From contig NZ_SNXU01000001.1 in the NCBI RefSeq assembly GCF_004362515.1, positions 4,340,001 to 4,404,000 on the forward strand: a DNA stretch of 64,000 nt, written 5' to 3'. Made by a program: the position numbers and the translations under genes. Numbering within the stretch: position 1 is the stretch's first letter; every line of letters starts with the position of its first letter. Source of the DNA: Actinokineospora alba. GTDB taxonomy: Bacteria > Actinomycetota > Actinomycetes > Mycobacteriales > Pseudonocardiaceae. The notes beneath the pieces were generated by a model. That model saw only the letters and a program-made list of their open reading frames with translations, did no database searches and was not told the DNA's origin. This document shows, piece by piece, positions 51,098 through 59,318 of this stretch.

Positions 51098-51586
51098 ATG
51101 CTCGACGACCCCGGGGTCGACGCCTTGGTCCGCCAGTGGACCGCAGAGCGCTCGCATGACGCCGACGCGGTGGAAGCCCACCGCATCGCGTCGGAATGGA
51201 TGGCGGACGCGCCCGTAGCCGCGCCGGGTATTCCCGGTCAGCGCGCTCGGGCGGGAGCGTCCCGCTGGTCCCAAGTGGAAAGCACCGACCCCCGCTACCT
51301 CGTCGCGATGCGCAAGCGTCTGCCCGGGGTCCCGGAGGAGCTGCTCTCCGCCGCGGCGGGCTGGTGGCAGATGGTCGGTGGCGTGGCGGAGGCCGAGGAG
51401 TGGTGGGACGCGGGCATGAGCCCGTTGGACCAGCGCGCCCTCGACTACCGTGCCGCGGGCCTGGCGCCCTCGGACCTGCGCAGGCGGCTCGGTCCCCTGA
51501 CCGTGTTGGAACACCTGCGTCGCGGGAGCGCCCCCGCGTGGTGTGTGGCTAGGCTGCAGCGACAGCGTCGCGACGGCGCGGCCTGA
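51098..51586 (+). CDS. hypothetical protein
   Basis: 162 aa from the ATG at 51098 (CAGGAGGCAG upstream). Hydrophilic and helical: PGVDALVRQWTAERSHDADA, VPEELLSAAAGWWQMVGGVA, EAEEWWDAGMSPLDQRALDY. No TM, signal or known domain. Tryptophan pairs (WW, twice) are distinctive. Upstream is a short inverted repeat TTGGAT-AAG-ATCCAA (50948-50962). Confidence 0.6.
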   Translation: MLDDPGVDALVRQWTAERSHDADAVEAHRIASEWMADAPVAAPGIPGQRARAGASRWSQVESTDPRYLVAMRKRLPGVPEELLSAAAGWWQMVGGVAEAEEWWDAGMSPLDQRALDYRAAGLAPSDLRRRLGPLTVLEHLRRGSAPAWCVARLQRQRRDGAA

Positions 51587-51686
51587 GCTGTTCTTCGCGG
51601 GTGGCTCACGCCACTTCGCGTAACGCCGAAGTGCTCTGGTCGTTGATGCTGTCAGTGGCGGCATTGGCGACCCAGGCTGGAGCACG

Positions 51687-52511
51687 GTGGCGGACACGAA
51701 TACCCCGGTGACCCGGCGCGGTGCGGGCATCCTGGTCAGGCTGCTCGTCGTGGTCCTGGTCATGGTGGTCGGCGTCGGTGTCGTCTGGTTGGTCCGCGTC
51801 GCGGCGACGCCGCAGGCCATGCCGGTCGAGATTCCCGCGCTGGAAGTCCAGGCGGCCCCGGTCGAGCCGGGGTCGGTGGTCCCGGCGGGCACGGACGCGG
51901 GTGTGGCTCAGCAGCCGCCACCGCGGCCACAGGCGGGCGCGAGCGGGGCTGACGTGCTGCGGACGTGGGCGGAGAAGCTGGCGGGTCCTACGGGCGTCCC
52001 CGCGCGGGCGCTGATGGCCTACGGCAATGCCGAGCTGGTCGTGCGGTCGACCACCCCGAAGTGTCGCCTGTCGTGGGCCACGCTCGCGGGGATTGGCCGC
52101 ATCGAGTCCAACCATGGTCGCTACGGCGGTGCCACTCTCGGCGAGGACGGCCGTCCGTCCAAGCCGATCATCGGGGTGCCCCTCGACGGGTCCCCCGGTG
52201 TGAAGGCCATCTCCGACACCGACGGCGGCATGTTCGACGGCGACAACCAGGTCGACCGCGCGGTCGGCCCGATGCAGTTCATCCCGTCGACCTGGAAGCG
52301 CTGGGCCTCCGACGCGAACCTCGACGGCCGCGGCGACCCCCAGCAGATCGACGACGCCGCGCTGGCCGCGGGCCGCTACCTGTGCGCCAACGGCCGTGAC
52401 ATGGGCAGCGCCGCGGGCTGGTGGGCGGGCGTGTTCTCGTACAACAACTCGGTGCCGTACGGGCAGAAGGTCTTCGGCTTGGCCGATGGCTACGCCCGTA
52501 CCGCCGCCTGA
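51687..52511 (+). CDS. membrane-anchored lytic transglycosylase (MltB-like SLT)
   Basis: 274 aa from a GTG. TM anchor at 16-36 (LVRLLVVVLVMVVGVGVVWL). A Pro/Ala linker is followed by the transglycosylase domain with the catalytic Glu in GIGRIESNHGRYGG, DGDNQVDRAVGPMQFIPSTW and C-terminal AAGWWAGVFSYNNSVPYG. Cleaves peptidoglycan at the outer face of the membrane. It ends 14 bp before the first 23-bp-period repeat. Confidence 0.9.
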   Translation: MADTNTPVTRRGAGILVRLLVVVLVMVVGVGVVWLVRVAATPQAMPVEIPALEVQAAPVEPGSVVPAGTDAGVAQQPPPRPQAGASGADVLRTWAEKLAGPTGVPARALMAYGNAELVVRSTTPKCRLSWATLAGIGRIESNHGRYGGATLGEDGRPSKPIIGVPLDGSPGVKAISDTDGGMFDGDNQVDRAVGPMQFIPSTWKRWASDANLDGRGDPQQIDDAALAAGRYLCANGRDMGSAAGWWAGVFSYNNSVPYGQKVFGLADGYARTAA

Positions 52512-52524
52512 TCATTCAGTCAGC

Positions 52525-52583
52525 GTGCTATTGGTAGTGCAGTCGGCGTGCTATTGGTAGCGTAACGACTGTGCTAATGGTAG
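52525..52583 (+). promoter_or_regulatory. three 13-mer direct repeats with 23-bp period upstream of DUF4143 ATPase
   Basis: GTGCTA(T/A)TGGTAG occurs at 52525, 52548 and 52571, spaced exactly 23 bp. The first two are identical; the third differs by one base and ends 9 bp before the GTG start. Likely an operator array for autoregulation. Confidence 0.75.
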
Positions 52584-52592
52584 TTTAGCCTG

Positions 52593-53867
52593 GTGAGAGA
52601 CTATGTCTCCCGTGTCGTCGACACAGAGTTGGATGAGCTCTTCCCGGGCTTGCCCGCGATCACCCTGGAAGGCCCGAAGGGCGTCGGCAAAACCGCGACC
52701 GCGCAACGGCGGGCGGGCACCACCTTCGCCCTCGACGACCCCGCCGCCCGAGAGCTGTTGGCCGCCGATCCGGCAAGGCTCGACCGGGCCGACCATCCGG
52801 TGCTGCTCGACGAGTGGCAGCGGTATCCCGCCGTGTGGGACCTGGTGCGGCGGAGCGTCGACCGAGATCCGACTCCCGGCCGCTTCCTGCTCACCGGCAG
52901 CGCGACACCCGTGACCGCCCCGACCCACTCGGGCGCGGGCCGCATCGTGCGGGTCCGGATGCGCCCGATGACGCTCGTCGAACGTGGTGTCCAAGCGCCG
53001 TCCGTGGGACTGGGCGACCTGCTGTCGGGCAGGCGCGCACCCGTCGACGGTGACACCGCGGTCGGTTTGCCCCAGTACACCGACGAGATCCTGCGCTCCG
53101 GCTTCCCGGCGATCCGCGACGCGCCCGCACGGGCACGACGGGCCCAACTCGACGGCTATCTCGCGCGGATCGTCGAGCACGACTTCCCCGAGCAGGGGCA
53201 TCTCGTGCGGCGCCCGGCGACACTGCTGGCGTGGTTGACGGCCTACGCGGCGGCCTCGTCCACCACCGCTTCCTACAACACGATCCTGGACGCGGCGACC
53301 CCCGGTGACAGCGAGAAGCCCGCCAAGACCACGACGATCGGCTACCGCGATGTCCTGACCCAGCTGTGGCTGCTCGACCCGGTGCCCGCGTGGCTGCCCA
53401 GCCGCAACCCGTTCAGCAGGCTCGCTCAGGGCCCCAAGCACCAACTGGCCGATCCCGCCTTGGCCGCTCGTCTCCTCGGCGCCACCGAGGACTCACTGCT
53501 CTCCGGTGCCGCCACCGGACCGCGGATCCCGCGCGACGGCACGCTGCTGGGCGCGCTGTTCGAATCCCTTGTCGCGCTGAACCTCCGCGTCCACGCCCAA
53601 GCCAATGAGGCGACACTGCACCACTTCCGCACCAGGGATGGCCGACACGAAGTCGATTTCGTCATCCAGCGCGGCGACCACAAAGTCGTCGCGGTGGAGG
53701 TGAAGCTCAGCGCCACTGTGGACGATCGAGATCTCGTCCACCTCCACTGGCTGCGTGACCACCTCGGCGAGGACCTGCTCGACGCGGCCGTCATCACGAC
53801 CGGCCCCCATGCCTACCGCCGGGCCGATGGGATCGCCGTGATCCCGGCGGCCCTGCTCGGGCCGTGA
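52593..53867 (+). CDS. AAA_14/DUF4143 ATPase
   Basis: 424 aa from the GTG at 52593. Walker A GPKGVGKT (27-34); Walker B HPVLLDEWQR (about 69-78), in which the 'DEWQR' signature marks AAA_14; sensor motif FLLTGSATP. The middle region is DUF4143, and the C-terminal GRHEVDFVIQRGDHKVVAVE resembles a restriction-endonuclease-like fold with D-x-ExK (VDF...VEVK). Such proteins are frequent in mobile or defence-related contexts but their role is unresolved. Confidence 0.9.
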   Translation: MRDYVSRVVDTELDELFPGLPAITLEGPKGVGKTATAQRRAGTTFALDDPAARELLAADPARLDRADHPVLLDEWQRYPAVWDLVRRSVDRDPTPGRFLLTGSATPVTAPTHSGAGRIVRVRMRPMTLVERGVQAPSVGLGDLLSGRRAPVDGDTAVGLPQYTDEILRSGFPAIRDAPARARRAQLDGYLARIVEHDFPEQGHLVRRPATLLAWLTAYAAASSTTASYNTILDAATPGDSEKPAKTTTIGYRDVLTQLWLLDPVPAWLPSRNPFSRLAQGPKHQLADPALAARLLGATEDSLLSGAATGPRIPRDGTLLGALFESLVALNLRVHAQANEATLHHFRTRDGRHEVDFVIQRGDHKVVAVEVKLSATVDDRDLVHLHWLRDHLGEDLLDAAVITTGPHAYRRADGIAVIPAALLGP

Positions 53868-53928
53868 GCGGACCGCCTTCCCCCAGGTGACGGCCCTCAC
53901 TCAGGTACCGAGGTTTACCATCGGCACC

Positions 53929-54267
53929 GTGGGCGACACCTCCAACACCTCACGCCGACTCCTCGTCATCGGGGTCAGCGTGCTCTCACTCGTCGCCTGC
54001 CTGAGCCTGGCCTGGTGGCAGTGGCAGCGCTTCGAATCGGCCAACGGGACGTTCCAGAACCTCGGCTACGTCCTCCAGTGGCCGCTCTTCGGCCTCGCCC
54101 CCGCCTACATGTTCTGGCGGATGCGCAAGCTCCGGGACCGCGAAGCCGCCGAACCCGCGCCGACGCCCACCCCCCGGCCCAAGCTCATCCCCGATGACGA
54201 CGGCGACGACGAACTCGTCGCCTACAACCGCTATCTCGCCGCACTGAACGACCAGGAGAACCGATGA
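53929..54267 (+). CDS. two-TM membrane protein upstream of DUF3817 gene
   Basis: 112 aa from the GTG at 53929; the reading frame extends up to a GTG at 53887. TM1 at about 8-29 (RLLVIGVSVLSLVACLSLAW) and TM2 at about 45-62 (VLQWPLFGLAPAYMFW). The C-terminal tail is acidic (DDDGDDELVAYNRYL). Overlaps the next gene by 4 bases (ATGA). Common actinobacterial pairing with DUF3817; function unknown. Confidence 0.75.
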   Translation: MGDTSNTSRRLLVIGVSVLSLVACLSLAWWQWQRFESANGTFQNLGYVLQWPLFGLAPAYMFWRMRKLRDREAAEPAPTPTPRPKLIPDDDGDDELVAYNRYLAALNDQENR

Positions 54268-54617
54268 GCATGACCGACGAGGAAAACCCGGCCCAGGCAG
54301 TCGCGGCCAAGGGGATCCGCGGGGCACTCGCCCGGTTCCGGGTGCTCGCCTACATCGTCGGTGTCGGGCTGCTCGCGCTGGTCGTGGCCATGCTGGTCAA
54401 GTACGTCGGCGACAACGCCGGGCCGATGGCGGTCGTCGGCCCCGCCCACGGTTTCCTCTACGCCGTCTACCTGCTCTTCGCCTTCGACCTCGCGCTCAAG
54501 GCCCGCTGGTCGGTCAAGGGCACCCTGATGGTCCTGGTCGCCGGGATGATCCCGTTCCTGTCCTTCGTCATCGAGCGCAAGGTGACGCACAAGGTCCGGG
54601 CGGGCGAGAAGCTCTGA
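54264..54617 (+). CDS. DUF3817 membrane protein
   Basis: 117 aa. Three TM segments: LAYIVGVGLLALVVAMLV, VVGPAHGFLYAVYLLFAF and GTLMVLVAGMIPFLSFVI, with the family motif HGFLYAVYL. A basic tail (ERKVTHKVRAGEKL) follows. Translationally coupled to the preceding two-TM protein, so they probably interact. A perfect 10-bp hairpin (54624-54653) follows. Confidence 0.88.
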   Translation: MSMTDEENPAQAVAAKGIRGALARFRVLAYIVGVGLLALVVAMLVKYVGDNAGPMAVVGPAHGFLYAVYLLFAFDLALKARWSVKGTLMVLVAGMIPFLSFVIERKVTHKVRAGEKL

Positions 54618-54623
54618 TTCACC

Positions 54624-54653
54624 CGAACGGCCGCTGTATCTGACGGCCGTTCG
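54624..54653 (+). terminator. hairpin terminator after DUF3817 gene
   Basis: CGAACGGCCG (54624-54633) and CGGCCGTTCG (54644-54653) form a perfect 10-bp stem with a 10-base loop, six bases after the stop. Likely terminator of the two-gene membrane operon. Confidence 0.7.
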
Positions 54654-54703
54654 GCGCCTCCTATGGGTGTCACATTGAGCTAGTCACCAGGGAGGTGACG
54701 CTC

Positions 54704-55948
54704 ATGTTCGCCATCGAAGAGGAACCGGCCGTGGCATGGGGACCCTGGGTTCTCGCGCTGGGCATCCTGGCCGTCGCCGGTTGGGTCTGGTGGCGGGCCG
54801 CCAGGAAGTCGCCCGCCGCCGCGACCCCGCAGTCTCTGCCGAAGTTCCGGGTGGTGACGCTGGGCCTGCAGGGCTCCGGCAAGACCCTCCTGCTCACCAG
54901 CATGTACCGCCGCCTGCAGGTCCCGGGCGGCCGCGGCTTCCACCTGCACGCGCCCTACGACCAGCTCATCGAGCTCAACCGCTGGTACCAGCAGGTCGCC
55001 AGCACCGCCGACGACTGGCCCGCGGGGACCCGGCGCGGCGAGATGCGCGAGTTCGAGTTCAGCGTGATGGCGCCGACCCACGAGGGCGTCGAGCCCGTGT
55101 TCACCCTGGGCTACCTCGAGTATCCGGGCGAACTCCTCACCGACCCCGATGCCCCCGGCTCGACCGCGCAGGCCCGGCTGCTCGAGTCCATCGCGAACGC
55201 CGACGCTCTCATCGGGATCATCGACGGCCTGCGGATTCTCCAGGCATACCAAGGGGATCAACGTGGCTCGCTGATCCTCCAAGCCTCCTTGGACGCGATG
55301 ATCAACGCGATGCTGGGCGCCCGCACGCCCATCGCGTTCGTCATCACCAAGTGGGACCTGCTCGACGAGATCCACCCCGACGAGAACGTCCGCCTCGAGA
55401 CCGTCCGCAACCTGCTCATGGGAATCCACGGCTTCCGGGACCTCGTCATGATGCACAGCGCGCGGCGGGTCGTGCGGCTGCTGCCGGTCAGTGCGGTCGG
55501 GCACGATTTCGCTGTGCTGCAAGGCAACGAGGTCCACAAGCGCCCACACGGACACTTCCAGCCGGACCGGGTGGAGCTGCCGCTGTGCGCGGTGGTCCCG
55601 GACGTCCTGCGCCAGGTCGAGCTGACCATCGACCGCACCACCCGCGAACAACTCCTCGGCCTGGCGGCGAAACAGTCCGCGGTGAGCCCGGCGGTGGCGC
55701 TGGAGGTTCTCGCGAAGTTCGTCGCGCAGCGGGCCGGGCGGGCGCTGATCTCCGCGGCCGGTGGTGGGCTGCTCGCCGAACTCGCCGTCTTCCCGCAACC
55801 CCGGGCGCGCGACGCGCACGTCCTCAGTGCCGCCGACCGGCGGGCCGAGGAGCTGGTGCAGGCCCGGCGGATGGTGGTGTCCCAGCTCCAGCACGAGGTC
55901 GCCGTGTTGGAGGCGCGGTTGCCCAGATGCAGGCTCGGAGGCGACTGA
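54704..55948 (+). CDS. membrane-anchored P-loop GTPase-like protein
   Basis: 414 aa from the ATG at 54704 (GGGAGGTGACG upstream); GTG at 54695 is the alternative. TM helix at about 12-30 (WGPWVLALGILAVAGWVWW). Walker A GLQGSGKT (54-61). G4-like FVITKWDLLDE (about 212-222), with Thr in place of Asn in NKxD. EYPGELL in the position of G3. The C-terminal part is helical (TRQ-like RTTREQLLGLAAKQ). Likely a cytosolic switch tethered to the membrane; coupled to the next gene by a one-base gap. Confidence 0.8.
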   Translation: MFAIEEEPAVAWGPWVLALGILAVAGWVWWRAARKSPAAATPQSLPKFRVVTLGLQGSGKTLLLTSMYRRLQVPGGRGFHLHAPYDQLIELNRWYQQVASTADDWPAGTRRGEMREFEFSVMAPTHEGVEPVFTLGYLEYPGELLTDPDAPGSTAQARLLESIANADALIGIIDGLRILQAYQGDQRGSLILQASLDAMINAMLGARTPIAFVITKWDLLDEIHPDENVRLETVRNLLMGIHGFRDLVMMHSARRVVRLLPVSAVGHDFAVLQGNEVHKRPHGHFQPDRVELPLCAVVPDVLRQVELTIDRTTREQLLGLAAKQSAVSPAVALEVLAKFVAQRAGRALISAAGGGLLAELAVFPQPRARDAHVLSAADRRAEELVQARRMVVSQLQHEVAVLEARLPRCRLGGD

Positions 55949-55949
55949 C

Positions 55950-56675
55950 ATGGGTGGCTGGCCGTTCCTGATCGCCCGCGGCAGGCGCCGGGGCTACCGG
56001 GTGCTGCTCGCCCCGGACGTCCTGCCCACGTACGGCTTCCTCGACGACGACGTCCTGTCGGTGCGGCCCGACGCCCGCTACCAGGCCGGGCGGGTCGGCG
56101 GGTACTTCCTGGTGTGGAACGAGTACCCGCTCGCCGAGGGCGAGGTCGAAGGTCCGGTGCGCGACGAGCACAGCAGGCCGCTGGTCCTGACCGTCGGTGT
56201 GCTCTACCCGGGCGACACGATCGCCGACGACACCGAGCTGCCGCGCGCGCACCGGGTCGCGCTGGACACCTACCGCAGGTTCCTGGCCGACGAGGAGGGC
56301 TTCCGGGTGGAGCGCTCCGCCCAGTTCGACCCACCGACACGAGCCGCCCCGCCCGCCGCGGAGCGGCCGACCGCCCACCCGGAGGAACTCGCCTACGCGG
56401 CGTCCCGGCCGCTGCCCCCGCCGCCGTCGCGCTCAGGCAACCGCACGCTGATCGCAGGCGCGGTCGGCGTCGCCGTGGTGGCGGCCATCGCCGTCGTGCT
56501 CGCGGTCACCGGCTCGACCCCGGACCCTCCACCGCTCCCACGATGCCCGGCCACCACGACCGCCACCCCGGGCACCACCACACCCTCGCCCCAACCACCC
56601 ACGCCGCGATCCACGCCGCCGCCCACACCCACACCCACACCCACCCCGACGGTCACCCCGACGTGCGTCCCCTAA
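55950..56675 (+). CDS. single-TM protein with proline-rich extracellular tail
   Basis: 241 aa from the ATG at 55950, immediately after the GTPase gene. The N-terminal domain (GWPFLIARGRRRGYRVLLAP, PDARYQAGRVGGYFLVWNEY, TYRRFLADEEGFRVER) has no known family. TM helix at about 165-187 (LIAGAVGVAVVAAIAVVLAV). The tail is Pro/Thr-rich (PTPTPTPTPTVTP). Likely functions together with the GTPase at the membrane. Confidence 0.7.
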   Translation: MGGWPFLIARGRRRGYRVLLAPDVLPTYGFLDDDVLSVRPDARYQAGRVGGYFLVWNEYPLAEGEVEGPVRDEHSRPLVLTVGVLYPGDTIADDTELPRAHRVALDTYRRFLADEEGFRVERSAQFDPPTRAAPPAAERPTAHPEELAYAASRPLPPPPSRSGNRTLIAGAVGVAVVAAIAVVLAVTGSTPDPPPLPRCPATTTATPGTTTPSPQPPTPRSTPPPTPTPTPTPTVTPTCVP

Positions 56676-56678
56676 CGC

Positions 56679-56751
56679 CGCGAGTCCCCACCTCCCGACG
56701 GTGAGTTCTCACTTCAACTGAGAACTCGTGGTCGGGAGGTGGGGACTCGCG
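56679..56751. terminator. 21-bp-stem palindrome in convergent junction
   Basis: Outer arms pair perfectly over 21 bp (56679-56699 with 56731-56751), then after a small internal mismatch GAGTTCTCA pairs with TGAGAACTC around CTTCAAC. It fills the gap between two convergent genes, as do the palindromes at 7.7 and 40.9 kb, and also begins CGCGAGT. Probable bidirectional terminator. Confidence 0.78.
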
Positions 56752-56758
56752 GGGTGGG

Positions 56759-57613
56759 TCAGAGGGCCTTGCGGACCCGGTAGGGCGGGATCGTGCAGCC
56801 GCGCAGGGCGTCCGCGTCGATCGACTCCGGGCGGTACGGCAGGGTCTGCAGCCGCTCGATCATCCGCTCGGTGGTGTTCGCGTCGGTGTCGGTGATGCCG
56901 AACAGGAACGCCCACTCGTGCTCGTCGGACCCGTAGTACACCGTGGTGCCGAAGATGTCGCCGAAGCGCTTCATCGACCGGATCAGGGTCTCGTTGCGCC
57001 ACATCGTCGGGCAGCCCGCCTGGCACACCACGACCCCGCCGTCGGCCAGCACGGCCCGGCAGCGGGTGAGGAACTCCTCCTCGTAGAGGCGGTTGTGCTG
57101 GGCGAACTCGGGGCGCTCATCGGGCAGGTCGACCAGCACGATGTCGTACTTCGCGCCCTCGGCCTCGGCCTGGGCCAGGAACTCCCAGCCATCGGCGTAG
57201 TGCACCCGCACCGGGCCCTCGCCCTTGACCGCCGCCGAGAGCTCCTCGGTGGTGTAGCCGTAGGGCAGGTGCTCGGCGCACAGTTCGACGGCCTGCCGGT
57301 CGATGTCGACGTGGTCGACGACCGACGCGCCCGCCGCCACCGAGATCTGGCTGACGACGCCCTCGCTGGACCCGACGACGAGCACGCGCTCGATCTTGCG
57401 GGCCAGCAGCAGCGCGGGCACCAGCAGCGCCTCGTGGTAGGTCAGCTGGCTGAACTCGGTGCTCTGCCGGTCGTTGTCGCAGAACAGGCTGACGCCCTGG
57501 TGGGTCTTGCCGATCACCAGGTGCTGGAAGTCGGTGTCGGTCTCGACCAGGACCTCGGGCATCTCCCAGACGCGGGTCATGCCTTCGGCGAGGGGTTCAA
57601 TGATGGTGTTCAT
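56759..57613 (-). CDS. speE: spermidine synthase
   Basis: 284 aa. Rossmann-type methyltransferase fold that transfers aminopropyl from decarboxylated SAM to putrescine. Visible: YHEALLVPALLLARKIERVL, the nucleotide loop VVGSSEGVV (in place of GGGDG), acidic HVDIDRQAVEL, and IVLVDLPDERPEF near the substrate site (the family's DxTDP is VDLPDE here). Start ATG overlaps the SpeD stop. Together with SpeD and the PLP decarboxylase it completes spermidine synthesis. Confidence 0.9.
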   Translation of the reverse strand: MNTIIEPLAEGMTRVWEMPEVLVETDTDFQHLVIGKTHQGVSLFCDNDRQSTEFSQLTYHEALLVPALLLARKIERVLVVGSSEGVVSQISVAAGASVVDHVDIDRQAVELCAEHLPYGYTTEELSAAVKGEGPVRVHYADGWEFLAQAEAEGAKYDIVLVDLPDERPEFAQHNRLYEEEFLTRCRAVLADGGVVVCQAGCPTMWRNETLIRSMKRFGDIFGTTVYYGSDEHEWAFLFGITDTDANTTERMIERLQTLPYRPESIDADALRGCTIPPYRVRKAL

Positions 57614-58011
57614 CGGGCGGGCTCCGCGGGAATCGGGTTTCCCCGGTGGATGGTGTTGATCCGGGCTTCGAGCGCGCCCAGGCGGTCGCGCAGCAGAGCC
57701 ACGGCGAGCTCGGGGTCGGCGGTCTCCCCGCAGGTGAAGATGTCGACGAACATCGACCCGATCTCCGGGTAGGTGTGGATCGACGCGTGGGACTCCGACA
57801 GCAGCGCCAGGACGGTCACGCCCTGGGGCTCGAACTGCTTGGACACGACGTCGCAGATCGTCGCGCCCGCCTTGCTCAGCGAATCCTCGAGTGCCTGTTG
57901 CAGGAAGCTCAGATCGTCGAGCAACAACGGATCGACGCCATCGAACTCGGCGAGCACGTGTCGGCCTGCGAAATAGCCGACGCCCAGTTCGGGCGCAGGG
58001 TCGTACGACAT
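57610..58011 (-). CDS. speD: S-adenosylmethionine decarboxylase proenzyme
   Basis: 133 aa, prokaryotic class 1B size. Autocleavage site ESHASIHTYPE, where the Ser after Glu becomes the pyruvoyl group. The distal VDIFTCGETADPELAVALLR follows the family. It supplies decarboxylated SAM to SpeE. It sits between the PLP decarboxylase and speE with a 24-bp gap and a 4-base overlap, so the three form an operon. Confidence 0.95.
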   Translation of the reverse strand: MSYDPAPELGVGYFAGRHVLAEFDGVDPLLLDDLSFLQQALEDSLSKAGATICDVVSKQFEPQGVTVLALLSESHASIHTYPEIGSMFVDIFTCGETADPELAVALLRDRLGALEARINTIHRGNPIPAEPAR

Positions 58012-58035
58012 CTGTCTAACCTCCTGCGGGGGTGA

Positions 58036-59205
58036 TCAGCCGACGAACAGTGTCGGCAGAGGCGGAAATCCGTTGAATGACACCGACGAGTAGCTCGCCG
58101 TATAGGCACCCGCGTCGAGGATGTCGACGTGGTCTCCCGCTCGTAATGCCAGCGGGAGACTGTAACTGGTGTGCTGATAGATGACGTCATCGCCGTCACA
58201 GGTCGGCCCGGCGATGATCACCGGCCCGTCCGGTGTCGCCGGATGGGCTGTGAGCAGCCGATATGCGATGTACTCGTTCTCGGTTTCGGCCAGTCCGGAG
58301 TACCGCCCGATGTCGAGGTACACCCATCGATGGGTGTCTGTGTCGCACTTTCGTGAGACCAACACCACTTCGCTTCTGATCACACCGGCCGTCGCGACCA
58401 CCGCGCGGCCCGGTTCGATCAGCAGTTCCGGGGCGGTGTCGAAGTGCTCGGCGACGGCGGCGCGGATCGCGGCGGCGTGCACCTCGAGCGGGGGAGCGGG
58501 CGTCGCGTAGCCGGTGGGGAAGCCGCCGCCGAGGTTGAGCGAGCGGGTCGGCACGCCGCACTCGCCGAGCGCGCGGGCGATCCGGGCGGCCTCGGCGATG
58601 CCGGAGACCCAGGCCGCCGGGTCGGTGTGCTGCGAGCCGACGTGGAAGCAGGCGCCGTCCGCCGAGAGCCCCAGATCCGCGGCCCTGGCCAGCAGCCGGA
58701 TCGCCATATCCGGGTCACAGCCGAACTTTCGGCCGAACGGAGTACCCGACTGCGGGGCGTCGACGATGAACCGGCACGACACCCGGGAACCGGGGGCGAG
58801 CACGGCCAGGTTCTCCAGGTCGCCCTCGGAGTCGAAGGTGAACCGCCGCACGCCCAGGCCGTAGGCGTAGGCGATGTCGGCGGCCTTCTTGATCGGGTTG
58901 CCGTAGGACAGCGACTCCGGCGTCGCCCCCTGCGCCAGGCACAGGTCGATCTCACCGGTGCTCGCGACGTCGAAACTCGACCCCTCGACGACCAGCGCCC
59001 GGACCACTTCCGGGGCCGGATTCGCCTTCACCGCGTAGAAGACGGCCGCCTCGGGCAGCGCGGCGCGGATCGCCCGGTAGTTGGCGCGGACCACGTCCAG
59101 ATCGATCAACAGGCACGGCGTCGTCGGCGCGTGATCATCGAGATACGCGCGTAGCCGGGTGGGGACGTCCGGCGCCGACAGGGGAACGTCAAGCACGGCG
59201 TGCAC
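58036..59205 (-). CDS. PLP-dependent decarboxylase, fold III (ornithine/lysine decarboxylase-like)
   Basis: 389 aa from the GTG at 59205; GTG at 59196 is possible. Alanine-racemase-like barrel: PLP lysine in VFYAVKANPAPEV, substrate/PLP residues in ACFHVGSQHTDPAAW, LGGGFPTGY, EPGRAVVATAGV, and the C-terminal GPTCDGDDVI, whose Cys is the active-site Cys of ODC. Makes putrescine (or cadaverine) from ornithine (or lysine). The long upstream in-frame extension was rejected because no homology starts there. Confidence 0.9.
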   Translation of the reverse strand: MHAVLDVPLSAPDVPTRLRAYLDDHAPTTPCLLIDLDVVRANYRAIRAALPEAAVFYAVKANPAPEVVRALVVEGSSFDVASTGEIDLCLAQGATPESLSYGNPIKKAADIAYAYGLGVRRFTFDSEGDLENLAVLAPGSRVSCRFIVDAPQSGTPFGRKFGCDPDMAIRLLARAADLGLSADGACFHVGSQHTDPAAWVSGIAEAARIARALGECGVPTRSLNLGGGFPTGYATPAPPLEVHAAAIRAAVAEHFDTAPELLIEPGRAVVATAGVIRSEVVLVSRKCDTDTHRWVYLDIGRYSGLAETENEYIAYRLLTAHPATPDGPVIIAGPTCDGDDVIYQHTSYSLPLALRAGDHVDILDAGAYTASYSSVSFNGFPPLPTLFVG

Positions 59206-59318
59206 TGTAATACCCGGGCTACCTGCGAATCGATGACGTGGCCATCGCCGCGCCCGGCATGGTGGCCGTACCATCCGGGCGCGGCGGAGCCGCCGTGGAA
59301 CGCGGGGTGACCGGGTGT

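Noticed and set aside
52525..52583. Possible CRISPR array
   Set aside because: Only three 13-bp repeats with 10-bp spacers and no cas genes; far too short for CRISPR, better explained as an operator array.
54704..55948. Candidate for the missing AAA+ ATPase (Afp15) of the injection system
   Set aside because: It is 21 kb away, has a TM anchor and GTPase-like TKWD motif, and lacks AAA+ sensor and arginine-finger features.
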